A stretch of DNA of 64,000 bases from Streptomyces sp. NBC_00271 (GTDB lineage Bacteria; Actinomycetota; Actinomycetes; Streptomycetales; Streptomycetaceae): NCBI RefSeq assembly GCF_036178845.1, contig NZ_CP108070.1, forward strand, positions 2,976,001 through 3,040,000, given 5' to 3'. Shown here piece after piece: positions 1-8,283 of this stretch. The notes beneath the pieces are model-generated. The model ran no database searches and was not told the DNA's origin. It saw nothing but the letters and a program-made list of their open reading frames with translations. A program made the translations under genes and the position numbers. The stretch's first letter is position 1; each line of letters opens with the position of its first letter.

Positions 1-380
1 CGGAAGAGCCATTGGGCGGTGGCGAGCGCCGCCTCGGAGGCGTAGCCCTCGCCGCGGGCCCAGGGGGCGATGACGTACGACAGTTCGGTGGAGCGCACAT
101 GCCAGTTGGTCTTGGCGAGTTGCACGATGCCGACCAGGCGCTGGGTGAGGAACTCTGTGACGGCGAGGTCGAGTCCCCGGCCCGCCGTTCGTTCGGTGGG
201 CGCGTACTCGGTGATCCAGGTGCGGGCCGCGTCCTCGGTGTAGGGCTGGGGCACGTCGGTCCAGGCCCCGACCTGCTCGTCGTTCATCATCGCGGCCAGG
301 GAGGGGACGTCGTCCTCGTCGAGCGCACGCAGGACCAACCGCTCCGTGCTGATGGAGATGTCGGGGAAGGTGCTGGTCAT
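1..380 (-). CDS. GNAT N-acetyltransferase (RimJ/RimL type), truncated by window edge
   Basis: The gene runs off the left edge, so only the first ~126 residues are seen. The start is ATG (MTSTFPDIS), followed by the usual RimJ-type opening STERLVLRAL. Near the cut the sequence PWARGEGYAS matches the acetyl-CoA pyrophosphate-binding loop (R/Q-x-x-G-x-G/A). Proteins of this family move an acetyl group from acetyl-CoA to an amine, often on a protein N-terminus or a small molecule. The substrate cannot be told from the sequence. It lies downstream of the met transporter operon on the same strand, 164 bases away, and is probably a separate unit. Confidence 0.8.
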   Translation of the reverse strand, partial: MTSTFPDISISTERLVLRALDEDDVPSLAAMMNDEQVGAWTDVPQPYTEDAARTWITEYAPTERTAGRGLDLAVTEFLTQRLVGIVQLAKTNWHVRSTELSYVIAPWARGEGYASEAALATAQWLF

Positions 381-544
381 GCGCCGCTCCGTAACCGTCG
401 GGGACGTCGGGCCCTCGGATCCTTCGGGCCCGCTGAACTGCCCAGCATGCAGCATGAGGCCACCGAACTGCACCACGGGGTCCACTCCGAGTGATGGAGT
501 GGACCCCGTGCGGTGACCCGAGGAGAACGACGGGATGACCGGAA

Positions 545-1375
545 CTAGAACGACGGGATGACGGAACCGGCGTACTTGTCCTCGATGAACTTCTTGACCT
601 CGGGCGAGGTCAGGAGCTTGGCGAGCTTCTTCACCCGCGGGTCGCTCTCGTTGCCCTTCTTGACGGCGAGGAAGTTGCCGTAGGGGTTGTTCGTCGCGGA
701 CTCCAGGAAGAGCGCGTCCTTGGCCGGCTTGAGGCCGGACGAGATGGCGTAGTTGCCGTTGATCACCGCGGCGTCGACGTCGTCCAGGGAGCGCGGGGTC
801 TGGGCCGCCTCCAACTCCTTGAACTTGAGGTTCTTCGGGTTCTTCGCGATGTCCTGGGTGGTCGCGCTGTTGCCCGCGCCGTCCTTGAGCGTGATGAGCC
901 CCTTGGAGGCGAGCAGCTTGAGCGCCCGTGCCTCGTTGACCGTGTCGTTCGGGACGGCGACCGTCGCACCGCTCTTGAGCTCGTCGGTCTTCTTGATCTT
1001 GTGGGAGTAGAGACCGAGCGGTTCCAGGTGGACCGTGACGACGGGCACGATGTGGGTGCCGTTCTTCTTGTTGAAGTCGTCGAGGTACGGCTGGTTCTGG
1101 AAGTAGTTGGCGCCGACGGACCCGTCCTCGGTCGCCGTGTTCGGCGTGACGTAGTCCGTGAACTCCTTGACCTGCAGGTCGAGGCCGGCCTTCTTGGCCA
1201 GGTTGTCCTTGATGTAGTCGAGGATCTCGGCATGCGGGGTGGGGCTCGCGGCGACGACCAGCGGACCGCTGGTGTCGGAGGCGCTGCTGCTCTTGTCCGA
1301 GCCGCAGGCGGAGAGGCCGAGGGTGAGGGCTCCGGCGGCGAGGACTGCGGTGGTGATCTTGGCGGTGTTACGCAC
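545..1375 (-). CDS. metQ: methionine ABC transporter substrate-binding lipoprotein
   Basis: This 276-residue protein belongs to the NlpA/MetQ family that captures methionine outside the cell and passes it to the MetNI permease. The N-terminus has a lipoprotein signal ending in LSAC (Cys near residue 24), so the mature protein is membrane-anchored. Family features include SPTPHAEIL near residue 45, a QNQPYLDDF segment, and the AVINGNYA stretch near residue 205. It is the last gene of the minus-strand metN-metI-metQ operon, 98 bases after metI. The length is typical. D- or L-methionine is the likely ligand, but related family members bind other small molecules. Confidence 0.93.
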   Translation of the reverse strand: MRNTAKITTAVLAAGALTLGLSACGSDKSSSASDTSGPLVVAASPTPHAEILDYIKDNLAKKAGLDLQVKEFTDYVTPNTATEDGSVGANYFQNQPYLDDFNKKNGTHIVPVVTVHLEPLGLYSHKIKKTDELKSGATVAVPNDTVNEARALKLLASKGLITLKDGAGNSATTQDIAKNPKNLKFKELEAAQTPRSLDDVDAAVINGNYAISSGLKPAKDALFLESATNNPYGNFLAVKKGNESDPRVKKLAKLLTSPEVKKFIEDKYAGSVIPSF

Positions 1376-1473
1376 GAAAAGTGCCTTTCCTTAAGGGTGG
1401 AACGACCCCGTGGTGGGTGGTTACGGGGAAATCTGCGGGTGGGGGGAGAGAAGCGGAGGGGGTGTTCGGGCGG

Positions 1474-2211
1474 TCAGGCGACCTTGCCGACCTCCGCGGT
1501 GGCGGGCTCCTTGGCCTTCAGCAGCCGCAGCTTCGGGGCGGCGCCGGAGTGGCCGCCGCGCCGGTGCAGGGTGCGGGCCGCGTAGTCGCCGGCGAACTGG
1601 ATGAGGGAGATGACGACCGCGAGGATCGCCACGGTGATCCACATCAGTCCGGTCTCGAAGCGCTGGTAGCCGTAGCGGATGGCGATGTCGCCGAGCCCGC
1701 CGGCGCCGACGGTGCCGGCCATCGCGGAGTAGCCGATGAGGGCGACGATCGTGGTGGTCGCGGAGGAGATCAGCGACGGCAGCGACTCCGGTACGAGCAC
1801 CTTGCGCACGACGGTCCAGGTGTTGCCGCCCATCGACTGCACGGCCTCGACGAGACCGCCGTCCACTTCGCGGACCGCCGTCTCGACCAGGCGCGCGAAG
1901 AAGGGGATCGCGCCGACGGCGAGCGGCACGATCGCCGCCTCGCGTCCGATGGTCGTTCCCGTGATCGTGCGCGTGAAGTTCATCAGAGCGACCATCAGGA
2001 TGATGAACGGCAGCGAGCGGGCGATGTTCACGACCTGCCCGATGACCTTGTTCACGACGACGTTCTGCAGGAGTCCGCCGCGGTCGGTCAGGACGAGCAG
2101 AACGCCGAGCGGCAGACCGCCGACGATCGCGATCAGCGTGGACCAGCCGACCATGTAGAGCGTGTCCCAACACGCCTGGGACAGCAGGGGCTGCATCTCC
2201 GACCAGGTCAC
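1474..2211 (-). CDS. metI: methionine ABC transporter permease
   Basis: The 245-residue inner-membrane protein has about five hydrophobic spans and the MetI-type permease segment with the EAA-loop sequence VEAVQSMGGNTW, which contacts the ATPase. The start is GTG at 2209-2211. It overlaps the metN stop codon by four bases (GTGA), so translation of the two is probably coupled. It forms the channel of the methionine importer with MetN and MetQ. The C-terminal ~35 residues after the last membrane span are basic and rich in Ala and Lys, an extension longer than in E. coli MetI. Confidence 0.93.
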   Translation of the reverse strand: MTWSEMQPLLSQACWDTLYMVGWSTLIAIVGGLPLGVLLVLTDRGGLLQNVVVNKVIGQVVNIARSLPFIILMVALMNFTRTITGTTIGREAAIVPLAVGAIPFFARLVETAVREVDGGLVEAVQSMGGNTWTVVRKVLVPESLPSLISSATTTIVALIGYSAMAGTVGAGGLGDIAIRYGYQRFETGLMWITVAILAVVISLIQFAGDYAARTLHRRGGHSGAAPKLRLLKAKEPATAEVGKVA

Positions 2212-3242
2212 TTGGCACCGTCCTTCACGAGCACGGGCTGCTGGCCCTGGATGTCGATCTGCAGGCCCTGCTCGCGCAGGAATCCGATCGGCACGACGTT
2301 CTCCTCGTAGCGGCCGGGCAGTTCGATGCGCATCCGGCCGACCTGCTTGCCGGCGACGGTGTCCATCGCGGCGCCGAGGATCGAGATGTCGATGTTGTAC
2401 GTGCGCGAGAGCTGCGAGATGACGGGCTGGGTGGCGGCCTCGCCGTGGAAGGTGACGTCGATGACGGTGCGGTCGTCGCCGGACGGTTCGCCGCTCACCG
2501 GGAAGAGCGCCCCGGCGAGTTCGGAACCGGGGGTCGCGAGCAGCTCGCTGACGGTGCCGGACTCGACGATGCGGCCCTTCTCCATGAGCGCGGCCGAGTC
2601 GCAGATCGTCTTGACGACGTCCATCTCGTGGGTGATGAGCAGGACGGTCAGGCCCAGCTGCCGGTTCAGGTCGCGCAGCAGCTGGAGGATGGAGCGGGTG
2701 GTCTCGGGGTCGAGGGCGCTGGTGGCCTCGTCGGAGAGCAGCACCTTGGGGTCGCCGGCCAGGGCGCGGGCGATGCCGACGCGCTGCTTCTGGCCGCCGG
2801 AGAGCTGGGCCGGGTAGGCCTTGGCCTTGTCGGAGAGACCGACCAGGTCGAGCAGCCCGAGCGCCTTGGAGGATCGTTCCTTCCCCGACAGGCCAAGGAT
2901 TTCGAGCGGCAGCTCGACGTTGTCCTGCACGGTGCGCGAGGACAGCAGGTTGAAGTGCTGGAAGACCATGCCGATACGGCTGCGGGCCTGGCGGAGTTCC
3001 TTGCCCGCGCGCGGGCCTCGGCCGACGAGCGCGGTGAGGTCCTGTCCGGCGACGGTGACCGTGCCGGCGGTGGGACGCTCCAGGAGGTTGACGCAGCGGA
3101 TGAGGGAGGACTTGCCGGCGCCGGACTGGCCGATGACGCCGTACACCTCGCCTTCGCGTACGTGCAGATCGACGCCGTCGAGGGCGGTCACTTCACGGCC
3201 GCGCGAGCGGTAGACCTTGGTGAGGCCCGTTGTCGTGATCAC
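2208..3242 (-). CDS. metN: methionine ABC transporter ATP-binding protein
   Basis: This is the 344-residue ATPase of the methionine importer. The Walker A motif GQSGAGKS is near residues 38-45, the signature LSGGQKQR near 150, and the Walker B stretch VLLSDEATSALDP follows. The last ~85 residues form a NIL/ACT-like regulatory domain, which in characterised MetN proteins binds methionine and inhibits transport. The start is GTG. It is the first large gene of the operon and follows a 213-base stretch containing hairpins and, upstream of that, a short Met/Cys-rich reading frame. Confidence 0.95.
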   Translation of the reverse strand: MITTTGLTKVYRSRGREVTALDGVDLHVREGEVYGVIGQSGAGKSSLIRCVNLLERPTAGTVTVAGQDLTALVGRGPRAGKELRQARSRIGMVFQHFNLLSSRTVQDNVELPLEILGLSGKERSSKALGLLDLVGLSDKAKAYPAQLSGGQKQRVGIARALAGDPKVLLSDEATSALDPETTRSILQLLRDLNRQLGLTVLLITHEMDVVKTICDSAALMEKGRIVESGTVSELLATPGSELAGALFPVSGEPSGDDRTVIDVTFHGEAATQPVISQLSRTYNIDISILGAAMDTVAGKQVGRMRIELPGRYEENVVPIGFLREQGLQIDIQGQQPVLVKDGAK

Positions 3243-3412
3243 TGGGGGTTTCCGTCACTGTCGAGTGCGGGGCGCGGGTGTGCGCCGGCACGGGTGCATT
3301 CGGTCGGGAACGCGACACGGTTCTCGCGGTGGCGATGGAACCGGATGAATCCGGGGAGAACATGCGCGCGGGGCAGCGCCGCTCACGTACGGGGTACGGA
3401 CAGGGCGCGGCG

Positions 3413-3434
3413 GTCTCGCTTCGGGGCGCGAGAC
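3413..3434 (-). promoter_or_regulatory. hairpin in metN leader region
   Basis: GTCTCGC (3413-3419) and GCGAGAC (3428-3434) form a perfect 7-bp stem with an 8-base loop. It begins 22 bases after the leader-peptide stop codon. There is no U-run, so a simple terminator is not certain. The position is where an attenuator stem would lie. A second palindrome, CCGGATGAATCCGG, is at 3341-3354. The rest of the 3243-3456 stretch shows nothing I recognise, and no SAM-riboswitch core was found by eye. Confidence 0.35.
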
Positions 3435-3456
3435 GGGGCGGTGGTGCGGGGGCCCT

Positions 3457-3501
3457 CTAGAAGGCGCACATTCGACACATACAACGAGCACCGGGCGTCA
3501 T
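3457..3501 (-). CDS. possible Met/Cys-rich leader peptide upstream of metN
   Basis: A 14-codon reading frame encodes MTPGARCMCRMCAF, with three Met and three Cys in 14 residues, and ends at TAG (3457-3459). A GAGG ribosome binding site sits five bases before its ATG. An in-frame ATG at 3541-3543 would give a 28-residue version but has no clear binding site. The frame ends 214 bases before metN and is followed by hairpin sequences. The composition suits a ribosome-sensing leader that reports supply of sulfur amino acids. Transcription and translation are inferred, not shown. Confidence 0.5.
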   Translation of the reverse strand: MTPGARCMCRMCAF

Positions 3502-3580
3502 GGTCGCCTCGGTCGCAAGGATGCGGTTGCTCGTCGTGGTCATGGGATCAAGTAAAGCAGACGTACAGGTGGGGCCCAGA

Positions 3581-3607
3581 ACCGCTGTCCGCATTGCGGA
3601 CAGCGGT
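3581..3607 (-). terminator. 12-bp perfect hairpin after HAD phosphatase gene
   Basis: ACCGCTGTCCGC (3581-3592) pairs perfectly with GCGGACAGCGGT (3596-3607) around a 3-base loop. It starts 9 bases past the stop of the minus-strand HAD gene, so it most likely ends that transcript and insulates the met operon. No U-run follows, which is common for Streptomyces terminators. It could also act as an operator for the met promoter just downstream. Confidence 0.55.
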
Positions 3608-3616
3608 GGACACATC

Positions 3617-4264
3617 TCAGCCGCGGGTGGAGATCTCCACTCCCGCGTCGGTGACCAGTGCGGACAGGGCCGAGAGGTCCTTCACCACGAGGTCCGCGTC
3701 CAGCTCGGACGCCTCGTGGGTTGTGGCCAACGCCACGGTGGCCATCCCGGCGGCGCGGCCTGCCTGCAGGCCCGCCGGGGCGTCCTCGAAGACGACGCAG
3801 CGGGCGGGGTCGACGCCCAGTTCACGGGCGGCGAGGAGGTAGGGCTCGGGGTCGGGCTTGCCGCGGGTGATGTCGTCGGCGGAGATCAGCGTCTTGGGCC
3901 GGATACCGACCTCGGCGAGCCGGGCCTCGGCCAGTCGCCGGGTGGCGGAGGTGACGACGGCCCAACGGTCGGCCGGCAGCGAGTCGAGGAAGGCCGCGGT
4001 GCCGGGGAGCAGAACGACGCCGCCGGGGACGTCCTCGACCTCCAGCAGTTCGATGCGCGCGAGCGCCTCGGGGACGAGGTCGGCGGGCAGCAGGTCGGCG
4101 GCTATCTCGACGGCGGGGCGGCCGTGCAGTTCGATCCGGGCGAAGTCCTCCGCGGTGATCCCGTATTCGCGCGCCCATCGTGTCCAGCACCGGTTCACCG
4201 ACTCGAGGGAGGAGACGAGCGTCCCGTCGTTGTCGAACAGCAGGGCATCAGCGTGGATCTTCAT
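3617..4264 (-). CDS. HAD-superfamily phosphatase (subfamily IA)
   Basis: This 215-residue protein begins MKIHADALLFDNDGT, with the catalytic DxD pair at Asp11 and Asp13. It carries the later family motifs VVTSA near residue 110 and a GKPDPEPYLLAA segment with the catalytic Lys. The VFEDAPAGLQAGRAAGM motif supplies the acidic metal ligands. It resembles sugar-phosphate phosphatases and beta-phosphoglucomutase-like enzymes; the substrate is unknown. The ATG at 4262-4264 is chosen because the catalytic motif follows at normal distance. The longer open frame upstream has shadow-type composition and overlaps the opposite-strand gene. Confidence 0.85.
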   Translation of the reverse strand: MKIHADALLFDNDGTLVSSLESVNRCWTRWAREYGITAEDFARIELHGRPAVEIAADLLPADLVPEALARIELLEVEDVPGGVVLLPGTAAFLDSLPADRWAVVTSATRRLAEARLAEVGIRPKTLISADDITRGKPDPEPYLLAARELGVDPARCVVFEDAPAGLQAGRAAGMATVALATTHEASELDADLVVKDLSALSALVTDAGVEISTRG

Positions 4265-4333
4265 GCCCTCGACCCTACGGGGCAGCCCGGGGGCGAGGGC
4301 GTCGGGCCTTTTGGCCCGTAATAGGGTCACGGC

Positions 4334-4693
4334 ATGCTTGATGCCCTGACGGTCGCGACCGCCGTCGCCGCGCTCGGGCTCGCCGCCTGGTGCGGCTGGG
4401 CCGCCTACCGTGATCAGCCCACCAAGGACTGGCACTTCATCGGCATGGCCGTGGTGACCCTGCTCGCCGTGATCCAGTTGGTGGTCGGAATCGTCCAGCT
4501 GGCGCGCGGCGAGAAGCCCGACCAGGGCACGACGATCTTCGTGGCGTATCTGCTCGGTGCCTTCGCGTGCATTCCGGCCGCGGGCTTCATGTCGCTGGCG
4601 GAGCGCACCCGCTGGGGATCGATCACGGTGGCGGCCGGCGGTGTCGTCCTCGCCGTACTGGAGGTGCGGCTCTATGACATCTGGGGAGGCTGA
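4334..4693 (+). CDS. small integral membrane protein
   Basis: This 119-residue protein has three or four hydrophobic helices (residues ~3-22, 35-57, 72-92, 98-115) linked by short loops. I do not recognise a catalytic motif. It is followed one base later by another membrane protein on the same strand, so the two form a small operon and may form a complex. The ATG is the first in frame and sits 69 bases from the divergent HAD gene. The function is unknown. Confidence 0.75.
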   Translation: MLDALTVATAVAALGLAAWCGWAAYRDQPTKDWHFIGMAVVTLLAVIQLVVGIVQLARGEKPDQGTTIFVAYLLGAFACIPAAGFMSLAERTRWGSITVAAGGVVLAVLEVRLYDIWGG

Positions 4694-4694
4694 G

Positions 4695-5177
4695 ATGACG
4701 GCCACGGAGGAGAACGGGACCACGCCTCAGGAGAATCAGGAGGGCCGGGAGAGCCAGGAGGGTCCGGAGAAGAAGCGCACCCGGCTGATCAGCGGCCCCG
4801 GCATGCTGCTGCTCTGGCTGTACGGCGTGATGGTCGTCGGCGCCGTGTCGCGCTCCGCCGTCCAGATCTCCACGGAGTTCGACAAGGCCCCGCTCGCCTA
4901 CTCGCTGTCGGCGGTCGCGGGCCTCGTCTACGGCTTCATCACGTACTCACTCGTGCGCGGCGGCGAAACGGCCCGCAGGGCGGCGCTGGTGTGCTGCGCC
5001 GCCGAGCTCGTGGGCGTGCTGACCGTCGGGACCTGGACGCTGGTCGAGCCGTCCGCCTTCCCCGACGCCACCGTGTGGTCGGACTACGGGATCGGCTATC
5101 TGTTCATCCCGGTGCTGCTGCCGCTGTCGGCCATGTACTGGTTGCGCAAGGCGCGTACGGCCGACCGGTCGGCGTAG
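4695..5177 (+). CDS. integral membrane protein of unknown function
   Basis: The 160-residue protein starts with a ~30-residue hydrophilic, Glu/Gln-rich cytoplasmic tail and then has about four membrane helices (residues ~33-55, 67-85, 97-115, 130-150). The start codon at 4695 lies one base after the previous stop, with a GGGAGG-like site inside the preceding gene. Translational coupling with the upstream 119-residue membrane protein is likely. No known domain was recognised. Confidence 0.75.
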   Translation: MTATEENGTTPQENQEGRESQEGPEKKRTRLISGPGMLLLWLYGVMVVGAVSRSAVQISTEFDKAPLAYSLSAVAGLVYGFITYSLVRGGETARRAALVCCAAELVGVLTVGTWTLVEPSAFPDATVWSDYGIGYLFIPVLLPLSAMYWLRKARTADRSA

Positions 5178-5221
5178 CTCGGGCCCGTAGCCGTCGCTCG
5201 GGCCCGGAACACGGGCGCTGG

Positions 5222-5725
5222 TCAGGCGCTGGTCACGAACGCGCCCGTGTCGGCGCCCTTCTGCAGGGTCACCAGGGTGAGCCGCTCGTCGACGCGCTCC
5301 GTGGAGACCTGCGCGTAGCCGTGCTTGCGGTACATCCGCAGGTTGCGGTCGCTGCGGTGGCCGGTGAAGAGCTGGAAGGACTTGGCCGCGCCGTCTGTCG
5401 CGAGCTTGGCCTCGATCGCGGCGAGCAGCCGCCCGCCCAAGCCGTGGCGCTGCATGCGCGGATGGACGATGAGCTTGTTGATGCGGGCCGTGCCGTCCGG
5501 GTCCACGGCCCCGCGGACCGAGGCCACCACCTCTTCGCCCAGCCTGGCCACCAGGACCGTACCGTCCGCCAACTCCGCCCTGAGGGAGTCGAGCGGCTGC
5601 GTGAGCGGCTCGATGCCGTAGTCCCCGTACAGCTCGGCCTCGCTCTGGTAGCAGAGGTACTGCAGCTTGAGGATCTGCTCTGCGTCCTGCTCGGTCGCCG
5701 CCGAGATGGTCACGCTCATGCCCAT
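5222..5725 (-). CDS. GNAT family N-acetyltransferase
   Basis: The 167-residue protein has the GNAT core: INKLIVHPRMQRHGLGGRLL near residues 90-110 contains the acetyl-CoA loop R/Q-x-x-G-x-G/A, and NLRMYRKHGYA near 140 is the C-terminal motif B region. The start MGMSVTI has a GGGAGG site upstream; an alternative ATG lies six bases further in. The substrate is unknown. It lies downstream of the sigma-factor gene on the same strand with a 46-base gap, and converges on the membrane-protein pair. Confidence 0.85.
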   Translation of the reverse strand: MGMSVTISAATEQDAEQILKLQYLCYQSEAELYGDYGIEPLTQPLDSLRAELADGTVLVARLGEEVVASVRGAVDPDGTARINKLIVHPRMQRHGLGGRLLAAIEAKLATDGAAKSFQLFTGHRSDRNLRMYRKHGYAQVSTERVDERLTLVTLQKGADTGAFVTSA

Positions 5726-5771
5726 GTGTGCATGCCTCCCGCTCACCTGTTCCACCGGTCGTCCCCCACTC

Positions 5772-6278
5772 CTATCCCCGTGGTGCGCGGGCCGCAACCA
5801 CCGGAGAGAGCAATCGACGCAGACATCCCAGGCATCTGGAACGTTCCGGACCCAGACTGCCCTGTGAGATACCCAACTCGCCTGCGATCTCCCGATAGGT
5901 GAGGTCCTTCGGGGAGAGCAGTGCCGCCATCAGACCGGGGCAGCGGCCCGGCAGCCGCCGGACCGCGTCGTGCAGGGCGCGCCGGCTGTCGGCGGTCATC
6001 ACCTGCTGCTCGGGGTCCGGCCCGCTCTCGTCGGCGGGTTCGCGGACGTAAGGCCGTTCGTGCCGGGCCGTGCGGCGGGTGCGGCGGACCTCGGAGCGCA
6101 CGGCGCGGCGCAACCAGCCCTGCGGGTCGACGGGCGGCCCGTCCGAGTCGAGGCGCTCCAGCAGGCGCAGCCAGACGGCCTGTTCGAGGTCGCTCGGTTC
6201 GGTCCCGGACGCAAAGCCTTCCGCCGAGGCCTCGGCGGCGAGCAGCGGACGCAGGGTGGCAACCATCTCGTGGGTCAT
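5772..6278 (-). CDS. ECF-type RNA polymerase sigma factor
   Basis: This 168-residue protein has a reduced sigma-70 layout. Region 2 spans about residues 25-70, with LEQAVWLRLLERL and a WLRRAVRSEVRR stretch. Region 4 spans about residues 105-155, with LTYREIAGELGISQGSLGPERSRCL as its helix-turn-helix. The length and short inter-domain linker fit ECF sigma factors. No anti-sigma gene is adjacent; the neighbours are a secreted phosphodiesterase upstream and an acetyltransferase downstream. The target promoters are unknown. Confidence 0.8.
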   Translation of the reverse strand: MTHEMVATLRPLLAAEASAEGFASGTEPSDLEQAVWLRLLERLDSDGPPVDPQGWLRRAVRSEVRRTRRTARHERPYVREPADESGPDPEQQVMTADSRRALHDAVRRLPGRCPGLMAALLSPKDLTYREIAGELGISQGSLGPERSRCLGCLRRLLSPVVAARAPRG

Positions 6279-6352
6279 ATGCGGCGGGACGCCGCCGCCC
6301 CGGCACAGGGTTGCCGGGGCGGGGGACTGTCACCCCATCCGGGGTGAGTGGA

Positions 6353-7558
6353 TCATCCGTTGACGAAGTCCTCGCGGGCGAGCAGCGCGGTGTCCGCGTT
6401 GTCCGAGAAGACGCCGTCGATGCCGGTGGCGAAGTAGGTCTTGAAGGCGCCGAAGGCGTCGCCGTAGGCGTTCGGGTCGGTGCCCTGCCGGAAGTTCGCG
6501 GGCAGGAAGGCGTTCTCGTTGCGCATGGTGTACGGGTGCAGGATCAGGCCCGCGCGGTGCGCGTCGGCGACCAGCGTGGTCGGCGCGGTGAGGGCGCCGT
6601 TCGCGTCTTTGGGAATGACCAGGTCGAGCGTGGGGCCGATGCCCTGGGCGTACGAGGCGATCCACTTCAGGCCCTCGGGCTTGACGAGGTCGGCGACGGT
6701 GCGCGGGTCGCCCGTCGTGACGAAGTCCCAGGGGCGGGTGTTCGCGGCGGAGAGCAGCACGACGAGCGGGTTGTCGACCAGCTTGTCGAGGCGCTGGATG
6801 CTGGTCGGCTCGAAGGACTGGATGATGACCGGCGAGTTCGTCTTGTCCTTGCCGTGCTTGCGCAGCACCTTGGCGAGGCGCTCCTCCAGGCCGAGGCCCA
6901 GCGCGCGGAAGTAGGTGGGGTGCTTGGTCTCGGGGTAGATCCAGACCTGCTTGCCGCGCTTGCGAGTCTGCTCGTCCTGCCAGTGGAGCACCTCTTCGAA
7001 GGTGGGGATCTCCCAGCGGCCGTTGTAGAGCGTGTTGTGCGGGCGGTTGGCGGGGATGCGCTCGACGGCCCGCAGGGTCTTCAGCTCGGCGAGGGTGAAG
7101 TCCTCGGTGAACCAACCCGTGGTGGGGATGCCGTCGAGGGTCTTGGTGGTCTTGCGGTCGGCGAACTCGGGGTGCGCCGACACGTCGGTGGTGCCGCCGA
7201 TCTCCGGCTCGTGCCGGCAGACGAGGTGGCCGTCCTTGGTGGGCACCAGGTCACCGGCCTCGACGACGTCGGCGCCCATGTCGAGGGCCAGCTGGTACGA
7301 GCCGAAGGTGTGCTCGGGCCGGTAGCCGCTGGCGCCCCGGTGCCCGATGACGGTCGGCTTCGGCAGGCTCTTGTAGCCGCCGCCGTGCCCGCCGCTCCCG
7401 TGCCGCTCGTCGGCTCTCGCCGCACCCGGCAGCCCGAGGACCGCTCCGCCCGCGCCGAGCACCGCGGCCCCGAGCAGCGCGCGTCGCGCGGTGCCCCGGT
7501 CCTGCCCGTTCGGCTCCCGCGACTCCGGTGTCCCCTGCGTCGTCCCCTGCGTCCCCAT
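6353..7558 (-). CDS. secreted glycerophosphodiester phosphodiesterase
   Basis: The 401-residue enzyme splits glycerophosphodiesters to glycerol-3-phosphate and an alcohol. The N-terminus has a twin-arginine type signal (TARRALLGAAV), a hydrophobic stretch and an AxA-like cleavage site near residue 50. The GDPD domain opens with IGHRGASGYRPEHT, holding the catalytic His/Arg and the first Glu. The metal ligands continue in EAGDLVPTKDGHLVCRHE near residue 115. It resembles GlpQ, and is expected outside the membrane, recovering phosphate and glycerol from lipid debris or teichoic acids. A PHO-type operator was not identified. Confidence 0.92.
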   Translation of the reverse strand: MGTQGTTQGTPESREPNGQDRGTARRALLGAAVLGAGGAVLGLPGAARADERHGSGGHGGGYKSLPKPTVIGHRGASGYRPEHTFGSYQLALDMGADVVEAGDLVPTKDGHLVCRHEPEIGGTTDVSAHPEFADRKTTKTLDGIPTTGWFTEDFTLAELKTLRAVERIPANRPHNTLYNGRWEIPTFEEVLHWQDEQTRKRGKQVWIYPETKHPTYFRALGLGLEERLAKVLRKHGKDKTNSPVIIQSFEPTSIQRLDKLVDNPLVVLLSAANTRPWDFVTTGDPRTVADLVKPEGLKWIASYAQGIGPTLDLVIPKDANGALTAPTTLVADAHRAGLILHPYTMRNENAFLPANFRQGTDPNAYGDAFGAFKTYFATGIDGVFSDNADTALLAREDFVNG

Positions 7559-7755
7559 GAGCGCTCCTCCCGCCGTACCGCCCCGTACCTGTCAAAGCGG
7601 GTCGATCGTAGGTTCCCTTCCGTGACGGGAGGGAGACCTGCGGCGGAACACGTGGGTGCCACTCGATGGCGTACGAAACAGCTGTACGGAACAAGTGGGC
7701 TGGCGGTCCGTCAGTTTCGGGGTGACGGGGGTGGGTACGCGGTCCGGGTACGCGG

Positions 7756-7986
7756 TCAGAGGTTCCCGATTCCGGGGTCCCGGTCCCGGGCGGCGCTGAC
7801 GGCCCCGGAGTCGCTGACATGCTGGGCCGCGTGAGCGCGGCGGCGGGCGTCGCGCAGGCCCCTGGTCGCCTGCGCCTCTATCCGCGCCGAGTCGGGTCCG
7901 TCGTAGACGCGGCGGCGGTCCCTGCGGATCAGGACCACTGCGGCACTCCCGAAGATCAGGACCAAGGCGGTGAGCGTCACGATCAT
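7756..7986 (-). CDS. small membrane protein, single span
   Basis: A 76-residue protein starts MIVTLTALVLIFGSAAVVLIRRDRR: one membrane helix followed by a positive stop-transfer run. The ~50-residue cytoplasmic tail is rich in Arg, Ala and Asp (IEAQATRGLRDARRRAHAAQ) and may be helical. No domain was recognised. The next gene downstream on the strand is the phosphodiesterase, 198 bases away. The composition fits a real small gene but homology cannot be checked here. Confidence 0.6.
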   Translation of the reverse strand: MIVTLTALVLIFGSAAVVLIRRDRRRVYDGPDSARIEAQATRGLRDARRRAHAAQHVSDSGAVSAARDRDPGIGNL

Positions 7987-8283
7987 GTATCTCACGATCC
8001 CCGTTCCATCCGTTCGACTCCTGCAAGGCGTGCGACCCGGTCGAACTGTGCGACTCGTTCGGCGAACCTGTGCAACTCGTGCGGCGTGGCGGCCGGGGCC
8101 GTCGCGAGATACGTCACATGCTTCCGTCCGTGTGACGAACGCGCAACAGCCCGCCACCTCAGGTAAACATTGGTCAACAGTCCGTATCCAGTCGGTGAAC
8201 CCGATGTGCAATCACCGGGGGGCCGCGAGTATCGTCCTCACCTGCACATACTTCATACCGATCCCTTGACACCGGAGGGCCCG
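7987..8283. other. intergenic region, nothing recognised
   Basis: About 300 bases separate the small membrane protein from the divergent acyltransferase. The stretch 8160-8270 is relatively A/T-rich and must hold both promoters. The GGAGGG site for the acyltransferase is at 8273-8278. I see no RNA gene or repeat. Confidence 0.4.

Noticed and set aside
3243..3456. SAM riboswitch upstream of metN
   Set aside because: No recognisable SAM-I, SAM-II or SAM-IV core was found by eye. The short Met/Cys frame is the better-supported feature, but a covariance-model search would decide.
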